Shown: piece after piece, positions 10,301-19,023 of the stretch
How the letters are laid out: each line of letters starts with the position of its first letter
Position numbering within the stretch: position 1 is the first letter of the stretch
Assembly: GCF_013402915.1 (NCBI RefSeq)
Contig: NC_050722.1
Location: 1-64,000 of the forward strand
Origin: Zygotorulaspora mrakii
Lineage: Eukaryota > Ascomycota > Saccharomycetes > Saccharomycetales > Saccharomycetaceae
Direction of reading: 5' to 3'
Length of the DNA: 64,000 nucleotides
Notes under the pieces: generated by a model
Told to the model about the DNA's origin: nothing
Databases searched by the model: none
The model's input: the letters and a program-made list of their open reading frames with translations, nothing else
Program-made: the position numbers and the translations under genes

Positions 10301-11644
10301 TATACTCCTATTCGCCATTACAGTCATGTATACGTCGGACACACTTCCGAACTCCAGCCACCGGTGCAGTTCCTCCACATGTGCCTCGAGGTCCCTGTTC
10401 AAGTCACTTTTCATCTGAGCTACATATTCGAATGAGATCAATTTACCCTCCACACGTACAGCCCGCTCATCAGGATTCACCGTCACTCGCACCGTGGCCT
10501 CAATTCCTTCTTCTTTAGCAACCTTATGGTACAAACGTCTGAACCACCCCCAATAGTTAATCACAGAGAGATAGTTGCGACTTGCAAGCCAGTAGGCGGT
10601 CTCAGACACATTTTCTGTAGTGGCAAAGCATGTGAAAACTATCAGGCACCTTATCGTATCCATGATCCGTCGCGCCTTAGTCACTGTGTTCTCCGGACAC
10701 GGGACATCAGTACGGTCCCACACTGGAAAGTTGAACGCGCACATTCTTACCCAGCGAGCCAAATATTCACGGTAAATGTTCTCCCGAAGACAGTTATCGA
10801 AACATCTTCCGAGGGCTTTCATCTTGTAAACAATGGTATCCTGTCTTTCAGGATCATGTGTTAGCATTTCGATAACCCTATGAGGAAGAAAAGCATGCTC
10901 CGCGAAACAAGACAGGCGCCAGGCGTTGAACAGAAGAAATAAATACGGCGCGAGTGTCACCCCATACTGGTTTATCGTGCTCGGAGCAAACTTCTTTACC
11001 ATCGACGTAATACCATCCTTCATGTCTATGTTCAAATAGTTAGAGGCACTGTGCTCCGCCTTCAGGTATGCGAAGTTCAGATAATTCTGTCCAAAAACAA
11101 CGTAAGCGGTCTTCATTTCACGGAACTCTCGCAATACCTCGTAATCTTCCTCAGAAAAAGTAAACTCACGCACCTTAATAACGCGGGAAAGAACACTGTT
11201 ATCTTTGTCCAAGTGTAAATCGACACCTGCGTCAAGCATATCTACACTCTGCGCTAACACTGATAGTCGTATGTATTTGTGCTTTCTGGCACGTATATTT
11301 ACTCTATGGCACTGCAGGGTGAAAGATCTTCTCACACTTCCAGGATTCCGCCTGTAGAGTTCCTTTGATTGGGCGACGGTTTTCCCGTCTCGCAATTCTG
11401 CGAAATCATATGGCCTCACCTGTATGAAACTGAATAGTTCGGGGTCTGCTACTGGCAGTATAACACTTTCAGAAGTCAGATATCTATCCCAAGCACTCAA
11501 GTCCTGGTCCAGAATAACATTTTGGCGCTGTTTTGATAGTTTTCTTCGGCTTCGCCATGAGGGGTTGACCACCTTTTTTTCTTTCCTGTCCACCAGCCAT
11601 CCGTTTACTACTACATATTTGTCGCTTACCTCTACTATAGTCAT
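7400..11644 (-). CDS. Subtelomeric RecQ/TLH-like helicase with Sir1-like N-terminus and tyrosine-recombinase-like middle domain
   Basis: Protein of 1414 residues from the ATG at 11644. That start is preferred over an upstream GTG because the Sir1-like similarity begins at once. Residues 1-90 resemble the N-terminus of Sir1 (VNGWLVD at 13-19, a basic stretch, then a Trp and an ELF segment). Residues 490-735 have tyrosine-recombinase landmarks: GLALRFPEL with Arg near 515, a basic hairpin, SMRHGLSALW with Arg-His at 689-690, GHS at 720-722 and Tyr 730. Residues 800-1170 carry helicase motifs: APTGFGKT (826-833), DEAH (933-936), SATLP (966-970), IIFFSN, GTKLISNGLD and QMVGRIRG (1121-1128). A Cys cluster (C1284, C1287, C1294, C1296) may bind zinc. 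The overall type recalls telomere-linked helicases (TLH) and Y' helicases. A single TAG probably truncates it. The helicase call is firm; the Sir1 and recombinase domains are by eye. Confidence 0.85.
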   Translation of the reverse strand: MTIVEVSDKYVVVNGWLVDRKEKKVVNPSWRSRRKLSKQRQNVILDQDLSAWDRYLTSESVILPVADPELFSFIQVRPYDFAELRDGKTVAQSKELYRRNPGSVRRSFTLQCHRVNIRARKHKYIRLSVLAQSVDMLDAGVDLHLDKDNSVLSRVIKVREFTFSEEDYEVLREFREMKTAYVVFGQNYLNFAYLKAEHSASNYLNIDMKDGITSMVKKFAPSTINQYGVTLAPYLFLLFNAWRLSCFAEHAFLPHRVIEMLTHDPERQDTIVYKMKALGRCFDNCLRENIYREYLARWVRMCAFNFPVWDRTDVPCPENTVTKARRIMDTIRCLIVFTCFATTENVSETAYWLASRNYLSVINYWGWFRRLYHKVAKEEGIEATVRVTVNPDERAVRVEGKLISFEYVAQMKSDLNRDLEAHVEELHRWLEFGSVSDVYMTVMANRSICVVENLSGQDSVFNVIGAEAVSGYTMRFREQASAQNEQVRASILKLVNTITKLLMLAVWINPGLALRFPELSIISFGGSHRNLYFDSDDRVFIIRSRYNKNTKYDTRLLFLDTRVSAQLFWFIYILRPFTIVLLGDDISKINISAIMGALTPQEPLTDTHDTEEEVEDINFNAELYYHQMELRNRLNNASPQTIGNAIFKSMVFLDVRKLVLVHRSTFSNMLLKYPTATAMRESHRIRSMRHGLSALWKHFIAGQLYDQSLELGQAVARGFGHSVSVDAAVYGFDNSRTVGPGEVPFVSAKKLCQIFQKLTQNGPLITDTACTSSAASEPDEGTIGDYTNLCEAGSGIISGFKFRSVEQERFTNMILTGDRNVLALQAPTGFGKTMTFVLPMLVLKRTRPGKYVHFVAVPYVSLKIATMQRLEEVGLAVADLKLLGSAEWKSKLKNTDVLVGTFDMFGTHATFSSINGWQEELMCVRQKGYFILDEAHALWLEQDFREELREIHSLRWREFLKIVFISATLPAWLMDELCQQLNLSRYMVRNARWTNAVHQVPNQKVLKEVTLVPQKEFGGAIEQRVNSYLLGTATGKAIIFFSNKARMRHCYARWKKVAAVAAVDSEMADRVKLSVFREFESASSPVCVIMGTKLISNGLDCNAVDYVCLADCDVDVIDFLQMVGRIRGSGYLEVVRIAGKKKEFRDAVAHEDLRDVNWSKCITETVASFYSVPAPDHQLCCNSWEEQSCPREIGEVRRIVHSVRLNVPSEEEGDEEEDQGHSRMFDFILDNIQNKTTGLYASELRTLLFDSTSADLPRMKDLIYGVPADHILTAAEMNLSESVCRTCFMSNEYCQCETFGKHMGKIILEALALLRLVSARQNMRHLFNFAQLGRGHNIVQHVLRQKAVWSRLYEEAMESEYTETIEGITCNDDVTSRALLQWAYFWHAVVRSKANVATLVFEGRLSKPFGIDME

Positions 11645-12240
11645 TCTACCAAGCTTTTCCTTTAATGTTACCCGCCCTGCTATTTTTATAATCCAGAAAA
11701 ACTTTTCTTTCGGATTCCGCTTCCTATTATATTCCACCGGTCGCGCTCGAACTCGCGAACAAATTTACAGCCACCCATCCGTACACTACGACCAAATCTC
11801 TCTTCAATCTAAACTGCCCGTAACTCATGCACTACAGAACCTGCAGCTTTTGCCTTTTGAGTGCAGCCTTATTCGACAAGCTGGTTTCCCAGAACACTTT
11901 AAGTGCCTCGAAAATGTCTTTTTCTGATATCTTAAGGGCACTTCTGGTTTCAACTTTCACCTTCGCTAACATTTCGGTTTTTGTGACTAAGCATTCAAAA
12001 TTCTGGGCTAGAACACTTGCAGTCTTTTAATGATAGTGTGCGAAATTTCATAGCAGTCGGTGTATTGTGGCCAATTTTACACCCAGGGCCGTCAAACTCA
12101 CGTCGTCAGGGCCGCCAAACTCACGTCCCATACAAAAATCAGGGCCGTCAAACTCACGTTTATTATGGTGGGACCGTCAAACTCACGTCCTCGCATATTA
12201 ATGTGACACGATAGCCATAGAATAATGTGAGTTTTTCCAT
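11645..12240 (-). promoter_or_regulatory. 5' flank of the helicase element with four CCGYCAAACTCACGT motifs
   Basis: This stretch lies upstream of the leftward helicase. The 15-mer CCGTCAAACTCACGT occurs at 12089, 12145 and 12174, with a CCGCCAAAC variant at 12112 (spacing 23, 33 and 29 bp). The deleted second copy has two CCGCCAAAGTCACGT versions at 13542 and 13575, also 33 bp apart. Conservation of a short motif array at the same place in both copies suggests a binding site for a regulator or telomere-associated factor. The ACTCACGT part resembles a Cbf1/bHLH half-site. Function is inferred. Confidence 0.5.
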
Positions 12241-13600
12241 GTAGATTTATATTTTTTTATCACCAAAATCAGCACCATTCATTGGCAATACATCAGTATA
12301 TCGAAAAAATGCGAAAACCTAAAACCCTGAGATCACTCGTTTTCGTTACAAATTATATACCAGTATATTAAGATTTGTTTCTACTCTGCAAATGTGCCTT
12401 TGTATCCCACCATCAACTCCACAGCACATTTTATGACGGCTTGTACACTCTCTCATCTCCAGATCACACATGACGATACCCGCGTTCTCTTTTCGAAAAC
12501 GCTAGATGAACACCCATTATTCTCCACGTCCATCGAATCAGTGACAGTCAATACATAAGACTCCGAAATTCTCCTCAAACTTCTGGTACCCTGGTAGTAT
12601 GCTCCTCATCATATCGTGACCATCCCCTGCTTATGCACACAGTATAGCAAGGACTACCAACAGCCGCAGATCGTTGACTTGTCATACATGCCGCCTTGCG
12701 ATACAAAATCATCCATGGCCTCCTCACCAACGTACTCACTAAAATAATAGACCCTGTTTCAATCATGACGTTCCCTCACATATACGTCTTCACTTTACAA
12801 GTAATATTATCTTCATGCTTTACCGGCCCCTCATTCGATGCCACTACCCTATAACAACTCCCCTACAGTTTCTCGCTACCTAACAGCAACTGTTCATTAC
12901 CATCATAAATAACCAGTCTTTCCTATCATCCCGGTATATCAAAGCATCTACTTCACTAATCCTCCTCCTCTCTTCCCACCATTTTTTCATAACTCATCCC
13001 TTTCTTTACCTTTTTATCTAACTTAAGCATCATGTTACCAGTCCTTTGTATCACCCACCCCCACTTGTTTGTTCTTTTCTTCTCACTTTTTACACACATC
13101 ACATTCATTCCCGTCACTCTTCGCCTTACAGCCAGCTCGCTGTGAAAAAAACTATCGTTCTTATCGGCCAACCGCGCGAGCTGTGAAAAACTTATTCCCC
13201 GTTGCTGATGATCATTTCACTGGTTTCCTCATGTGCTACGAGAATCACCATGGCTCATCCAACCGATCTCTCAGGCACTTGACACTTTATGTGCCAATAG
13301 AGCTTCACACTCTTCATTCATTTTTAAAAAAACCGCAGCGGAAATGTCACTCCTTCATGATCTAGACGACAATCTCTTTTCAACTTTCAGCCACTCTCAA
13401 ATGCCTAAACAGCACGCTAGAGGCCCAAAACTGTAGGCTAGTACACTTGCACTAATTACCAGTAACTATGCAAAGTTACAGCTTTGTACCTCTTCTTGTT
13501 CGCTAGAAAACCCTACTACCACCAAAAACCAGTAGGCACTACCGCCAAAGTCACGTCCCATAGTAAATCCACTACCGCCAAAGTCACGTCGGGGCATAAG
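12241..13600 (-). pseudogene. Internally deleted second copy of the helicase element
   Basis: The left part (12256-12690) repeats the 3' repeat and the extreme C-terminal coding region of copy 1 with many changes. The right part (13340-13600) matches the upstream flank of copy 1, including two CCGCCAAAGTCACGT motifs. The helicase body is missing, so this is a tandem, same-orientation copy of about 1.3 kb instead of 5.5 kb. Frames are broken throughout. Part of it (13140-13450) also recurs at 27690-27945. Confidence 0.75.
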
Positions 13601-14839
13601 AATGAAGAAATTGGAAAAAAGAAACGCAAGTAGTAAAGAAATGCACCAGCTCAAAAGTTCCAACTTGCTTTTTTGAAAATTCTCGTATCTCATGCATTCC
13701 TCCTTTCATAAAGAAATAAATGACATCATTACTGCAGTAGGAAAAAACTTCGAAAGTGATCTAATAAAGCTGGGCTTTGATCAATGCCCTCTAGATACGA
13801 ATCTCGATCCCGAGAAGCAAGCAAACGCTTTTTCTCCAAGACCTTGCTTCTCTCGTCAGTAAAATCCATCCATGTTCGAAGATGCTTATCATCAAACATG
13901 GCATAAGCGGAAAGGGGGTTGTTCAAAAAAACCCTCTGTACACACTTTCATTTGTGGAACGTGCTGTCAAAGAAGAATTGGAACGAAGGAGTCCAAATCT
14001 ATCAGGTTTGAATATACACTCTTAGATACTTCTCCGTAATATAGTACAATAGCATGCAATGCTACGCATTTAATGTCATGTGACCTCGATGATTGCCGAG
14101 CACACAATTGCCAATTTTTTCATCCTCATTAGGCTCAAGTCAAGTTTTGATCATAGGACCGGTGGTAGTATGATGCCTTTTCTTATTTTGCAAAACTGTT
14201 CAAATATGAACGTTCCAATATTAGGTGTATATAGCGGCAAATCTGCTTTCTATTGAAACTTATTTCAATACCACAGCATTTCTTATCGTAAATATACCTG
14301 AAGTACAGTATGAATAGATCACACCATGATCTAATCCCCCACAATCCGGCGTCAGCAGACTGCTACTTGCACCGTGACAACTTGACCTTTATTTAACTTG
14401 TCGCTTTGAAAAACATATATCAGAATAGAACTGTGTTTTATTATTTTTGGCAATCTAGTTGTTTCTTGGGTACAGACCATTTCTTCTGAAAACTATTTCA
14501 GCAAAAACAGAAATTTAGGGAAAACGCTACAATAGTTGAATGATAGTTAGAATAAAACGACGCTAAAATATCCTTGTTTCCAAATGGTTGTACTTTTTCT
14601 TTGGGAGAGATTTTGTATATTTAGTCGAAATCTATCAGGTTTTATTACGAATGAATGATGACTAACCCGCCAATCGTAAGCTTTATGGACATAATAGTTG
14701 AACATAATGAAGCCACACGCGTATTCAGAGTTTTATATCTTATGATCGATGATAACATGATTTCGGGTCTACCATAAAACCTGAGGTGTCTCCTAAGTCC
14801 AGGGGTGTAAATGTTGAATTCGAAAATAGATACCGAGTA
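13601..14839. other. No recognisable gene
   Basis: A short leftward frame of 65 codons (13729-13926) has protein-like composition but no family I recognise, and no neighbour that supports it. The rest has frequent stops in all frames. I see no RNA gene or repeat here. Confidence 0.5.
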
Positions 14840-15552
14840 CTAAGCCTTACAGGTGTGCTGGATGGCGTGCCAGCACCACTCCATAAAAGAGTGCATTATG
14901 TAAGACATATGCCAGTCGCAATACGTCTGTTCGCCCACTCCGCTATTGTAGCGTTGCGCACACTTTTTGTTTAGTATTAAACAATCACGAACGTCGTAGC
15001 ACCTTTCATCTACACACTGCCCTATTTCCGACTCACTATCGGATCTCCTGTGGCGCTGAGAAGCCTTCAAGGAAACCGTCTCGTCTGAACCATTATTCGT
15101 AGACCTTCAATCCTGCCAGTGTTCTATGCCTCTGATACATGCCTCCCTTGAACGTCATACATTGGTTGTATCACATATTGAATGATATCTGTACAATAAT
15201 CAGTCTCATTGTCGAATGGCCTAGGTCCAGAATACGATGAGAGATTTAACCAAGGTTGCCCCTTTTCAGCATATGTTGTAGGTGGGACTTCTAAAATTTC
15301 TGATCTCAATCTAAAAGCAGGCAAATCTTCATTTGCAAATCTGCATGTACGAAAGGTCTTACCTGTGTTATCACTTAAAGCATCAATATAGCTATTCTCT
15401 ACCAGCCAACAAAGTTGCTGTTGCGTTGCCCCGGTAGGTGTGTGCATCATGACCTGACTTAAATGTTCGACGTTAACAGCTAAGGTTGTCCGAGCAATAG
15501 AAGAGGTGATCAAAATCACTACTAGTAAGACTTCAAATGATCTTGTTGGCAT
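14840..15552 (-). pseudogene. Putative secreted, Cys-rich protein, broken
   Basis: The first part (15124-15552, from the ATG at 15552) starts with a clear signal peptide (hydrophobic core VLLVVILITSS, small residues before the predicted cut). It has two N-glycosylation sequons and three Cys. A TAG ends it. After about 50 bp and a change of frame, a second part (14840 to about 15100) shows a dibasic RHRR site followed by a segment with many Cys. Signal peptide, glycosylated pro-region, Kex2-type site and Cys-rich tail is a layout used by secreted yeast precursors, including killer-type toxins and other peptides. No specific family is recognised and a toxin role is not claimed. The frame break could be real decay, or the two parts could be separate small genes. 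Confidence 0.4.
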
Positions 15553-16078
15553 ATTTTTCTGTTCACTTTTAATTGTTGTTCTGAGACAGCAGCCGACCAA
15601 GCCAAATACGTTTTCTAATAACAGATTGTGCGCTCATTTATAGCACTCCACCCTATCTGTTGAACGCAATTGTATGTGATTCACGTAATATCAAGTACTT
15701 GCCAATATTCTAATATAATTTTCTTACTACCACTACCTAGTTGATCCCATCCGACATGCGTTTAACTTCCTGAGGCAATGAACTGCTGAGCGATTTCCCA
15801 GAGATATCATATATAAAAACTGTGCCCTACTGGTACGTTTCCTATTTTTCCCGAATCATGCAATACGAGATAGGGTGAACGTGAGGCTATAATTAGCTTC
15901 GAATAAAGTTGACATTTATCTATCTGCTCATTTCAGAAAATGCTATTTTTTAGTCATTCATCATGACGTGTTGATATGAATTTATTTTCCTCTTATCCTT
16001 TCACTTGTTCATATTCGTTCAATAGCCTGTATGTTTTGCCGCTAATAGGAGGACTGACTAATGCGTTTTAATGCCAAT

Positions 16079-16324
16079 TTAGCGGCAGGTGTCCAGGCGC
16101 ATAATATGGAGAGCGGAGTTATCTTCGTTGTTGACGGTTTGCCTTTCTGAATGTACGAGAATCAACGTAGTATTTTCTAGTACCTGTGAACATAGCAAGG
16201 GAGGATCCACTGCAGATCTCAGCTTTTCTTTGAATATGGTCTGCTCGTTTTCCATCATGAGTTTATCGTAAATCTTATGCGTAGATATGGGATCCAGGAA
16301 AATAAGAAGCAACAAAAGTGTCAT
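16079..16324 (-). CDS. Small putative secreted protein, unknown
   Basis: An 81-codon leftward frame whose first residues (MTLLLLLIFLDPISTHK) look like a signal peptide. It has two Cys and one sequon. A longer leftward frame (16275-16460) overlaps its start in another frame, so this may be the decayed remnant of a larger gene. It lies directly downstream of the repeat at 16460-16930, which could have supplied its promoter. No family recognised. Confidence 0.3.
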   Translation of the reverse strand: MTLLLLLIFLDPISTHKIYDKLMMENEQTIFKEKLRSAVDPPLLCSQVLENTTLILVHSERQTVNNEDNSALHIMRLDTCR

Positions 16325-16459
16325 CGTTACTCTGGAAATACGCTGAAAATTCTTTCAATTTAGATTTATCTGATATAATTGTCTGCAATATATGCCTTTC
16401 TGTTCCTGGCTTTAAGTCAAGTTTCCCATTAATGAATGTATAACAGAATGTGCCCTCCA

Positions 16460-16930
16460 TAGTATTTGGAAAGAATATCTTCTTCGGAGTTGCTAATAGT
16501 AACTGGATTGGATATTGATAATGATACTATGATTCAATCATAGAGATATATAAATCCTTCGTTTCCTATAACATGAATTGAGATAAAACTAATTGGTATT
16601 CGTACCTGACATTTTGCACCTATTGAACCAGAAGAAGGGACAACGATTGAAGTATTTTCATCGTCATCACACCCATTTCTAATCCCATAGAATCCGTAGT
16701 CTAACTGTTATTTCTTGTTCCATGCCATAGACTCTTTAGAAGTCAGATTCCTGAATTGTAAACGTCTCGCGATAGATTGTCATCCGATTTCTTTCCAGTA
16801 TCGATTGATATTCTGCTGGAGCCTCATCTGACTTCGTTCATTTTGTTGTACAGACCAATTTTCTTTTTTCTGATTCCTATAAGTCATCTCTTTCATATAT
16901 CTTACAATATCGATCTATACTTCACTTTTC
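16460..16930. repeat. Dispersed ~470-bp repeat, copy A
   Basis: From about 16606 to 16925 this is nearly identical to 39692-40006 in the same orientation (for example, both contain TTCATCGTCATCACACCCAT and TCTCGCGATAGATTGTCATC). Weaker similarity extends leftward to 16460 and 39517. There are no long open frames, terminal repeats or LTR features. It could be a duplicated promoter or subtelomeric segment. Confidence 0.85.
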
Positions 16931-18738
16931 GCAAATTTAACCGTTATATTGTAAACCAGTTTGCAGTTATTTCTATCTAATAACATCGTGCTTTTGCTAA
17001 TCCAAGTGGTTGTCAAAAGCGCTACAGAATATATACTTTTAGATGATAGTATCTTCTTATCAAAAATGCGAAAAAGAAATACCACCTGTGATTTGATGAC
17101 GTACAAAAACAAAAAAGAAAATTTCGATGATTATCAAATGACTACTAACGACCTAGATCGGAAAGCGCGCAAGTGCATTGAACTTATAATCTCTTTGAGA
17201 CCTGTACACTTGACAATCTTAAAAAGAGATCAACTTGAACTTCAATTGGTTCTAGAAGACAAAGCAAATAAAGAAGAGTCTTTTCTAAAAAAGAGATGAC
17301 ATGGTCAAGATCACTGGAGGTGATTCGCCAGGTCAAGTGGTGGAAAAATGGCATTTTCGAAAGATAGAGTCTAAGGAATATATAAAGTATAGAATGGGAG
17401 TACATATTGCTTTAACCTGTGTTGACTGCATTATAATATCATTCAAACGAAAAATGTCTGGCGATGCGAAAGGCTCAGCGGTAATCAAAGCAAAATTTAC
17501 CTGATCACACCGGAGAGGCCTCGGTGAAAAAAGATTCATTTAGGGCTATACAAAGGTTTACTATATTCTGTCTTCTGCCAGAATATTCGACGTCACGTAG
17601 CACGCTCTTTGCGAGAATCGTACATGTTGCATAGTTTGAGTGTGATAGAGTAATCAAAGTTTTCCAATGTGCTAAGTATTCTTGCAAAAGACCAGAGCAC
17701 TTGAACCGGTATCACCTGCTGGACCTCTATATGGTCATTCATTTATTCATGGGAGAAAAAATCGCTAATCTTAATAATTGTGATACGATAATCACTGGCA
17801 AAGCGATACCGAATCCGAATTCGCATTCAAAGCATGGTAAACTAAGATGTCATCATTCTCAGGTGCAAAAACTTCTTTTTTTTTGTTTCAGAGGTCATGA
17901 TTTGCAAAGCGATCTTTTAGCAGTAAAATGCTTGTTGTGTTGGCGATCTCTACATGTTAGCTTTTCGGTAATTCGAAATTCTTTCAACTTTAATTTTTTT
18001 AATAAAAGAGGAAACGGCAAGTCTACACGAAATTGGATAGCTTGACCTTTTGGAACATCAGCATGTCATAGTATCAACCTTAACTTTCCCACGTTCTCTT
18101 TTGTTACTGTTGCATTCTTCCAATGGCGTGTCGCTGATTCTTGTTAACGCGTCTCTAGTGATACGTCTCCGTCCATACCGTTGGAAGTCTGGTTATCTTC
18201 GTTGTCAATAGATTTCTCCTTCTGAGCGCAAAATGATTCTTCAAGAAATTGAAAAATATAATTCACATATTGAAAAGCCATAAGTCTTTACTCTGCTCTG
18301 CCGCTTGGCATTTGTACTCCTTTCGCAACTAGTCATTTTATGAAGAGCTGTTTAGGGGAAAGAAAAGAACAAATCGTAACAGAAACAAATGAGAAATCAG
18401 GTCTCCCTTCTATACAACCGAGGACGATCTGAAAGCACCTATCACTATGTAAAGCATGAACATTGAAAGATGGAATATTATCTGCTGCAATATCCAAACT
18501 AATCAGGTTTGGTCAGTAAAACAAGAAATAGTTCCATTGAAGTTAGCTGGTTTTTTCCACTCTCTTCTGGCCTTAATAGTATGGGACAAATAAGTAATAT
18601 TTTACTCAAACTTTGTTTTTCCTGGTCGGAATTGACTGGACTATGTATCTGAGGCTTCATGTATATCTTTGATTTCAGCCTCTTCGGTACGAGTTGGGAC
18701 GAGATTGTTTTCTCGCTCATTTTTGTATATCCGAAAAG
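16931..18738. other. Decayed sequence, no confident gene
   Basis: Three rightward frames (16961-17299, 17301-17504 and 17701-18045) have some protein character. The first two abut in different frames, as a frameshifted old gene would. None matches a family I know. I see no RNA gene. Confidence 0.4.
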
Positions 18739-18855
18739 TGTGGCATTCCCAAAACCTTATTCAAGGTCACTTTAAAAATTCAAAATCAGGAAAGACTTTA
18801 TGAGAATAGTGGGGTTTGATGACGAAAGACATTAAATCTATTCATGCTTGCCACA
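18739..18855. promoter_or_regulatory. Candidate Met31/Met32 core sites upstream of BDS1
   Basis: TGTGGC occurs at 18739-18744 (plus) and 18850-18855 (minus), about 170-285 bp before the BDS1 start. TGTGGC is the core of the Met31/Met32 site used by sulfur-assimilation genes in S. cerevisiae. A third copy (21502-21507, minus) precedes SOA1. The hexamer is short, so chance is possible. Confidence 0.35.
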
Positions 18856-19023
18856 CCAATGAGCGCAGTTTATATAAGAGAACAATATTTCTACGCACCT
18901 ATTTTCCTCTAAGAGAGTCTCATCCAGCATACTAATAAGTAGTAAGAGCTAGGATTTGTTTTTTTAAGCCTGTCCTAGGAGTAAACCGAGAATTGACGCT
19001 ACGAAACTAAACAGTAAGGAAGT

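Noticed and set aside
7303..10864. Many rightward frames of 60-219 codons opposite the helicase
   Set aside because: Antisense shadows of the helicase gene; no family or codon support.
14840..15552. Calling the secreted fragments a killer toxin
   Set aside because: Only the general precursor layout fits; I recognise no toxin family, so function is left open.
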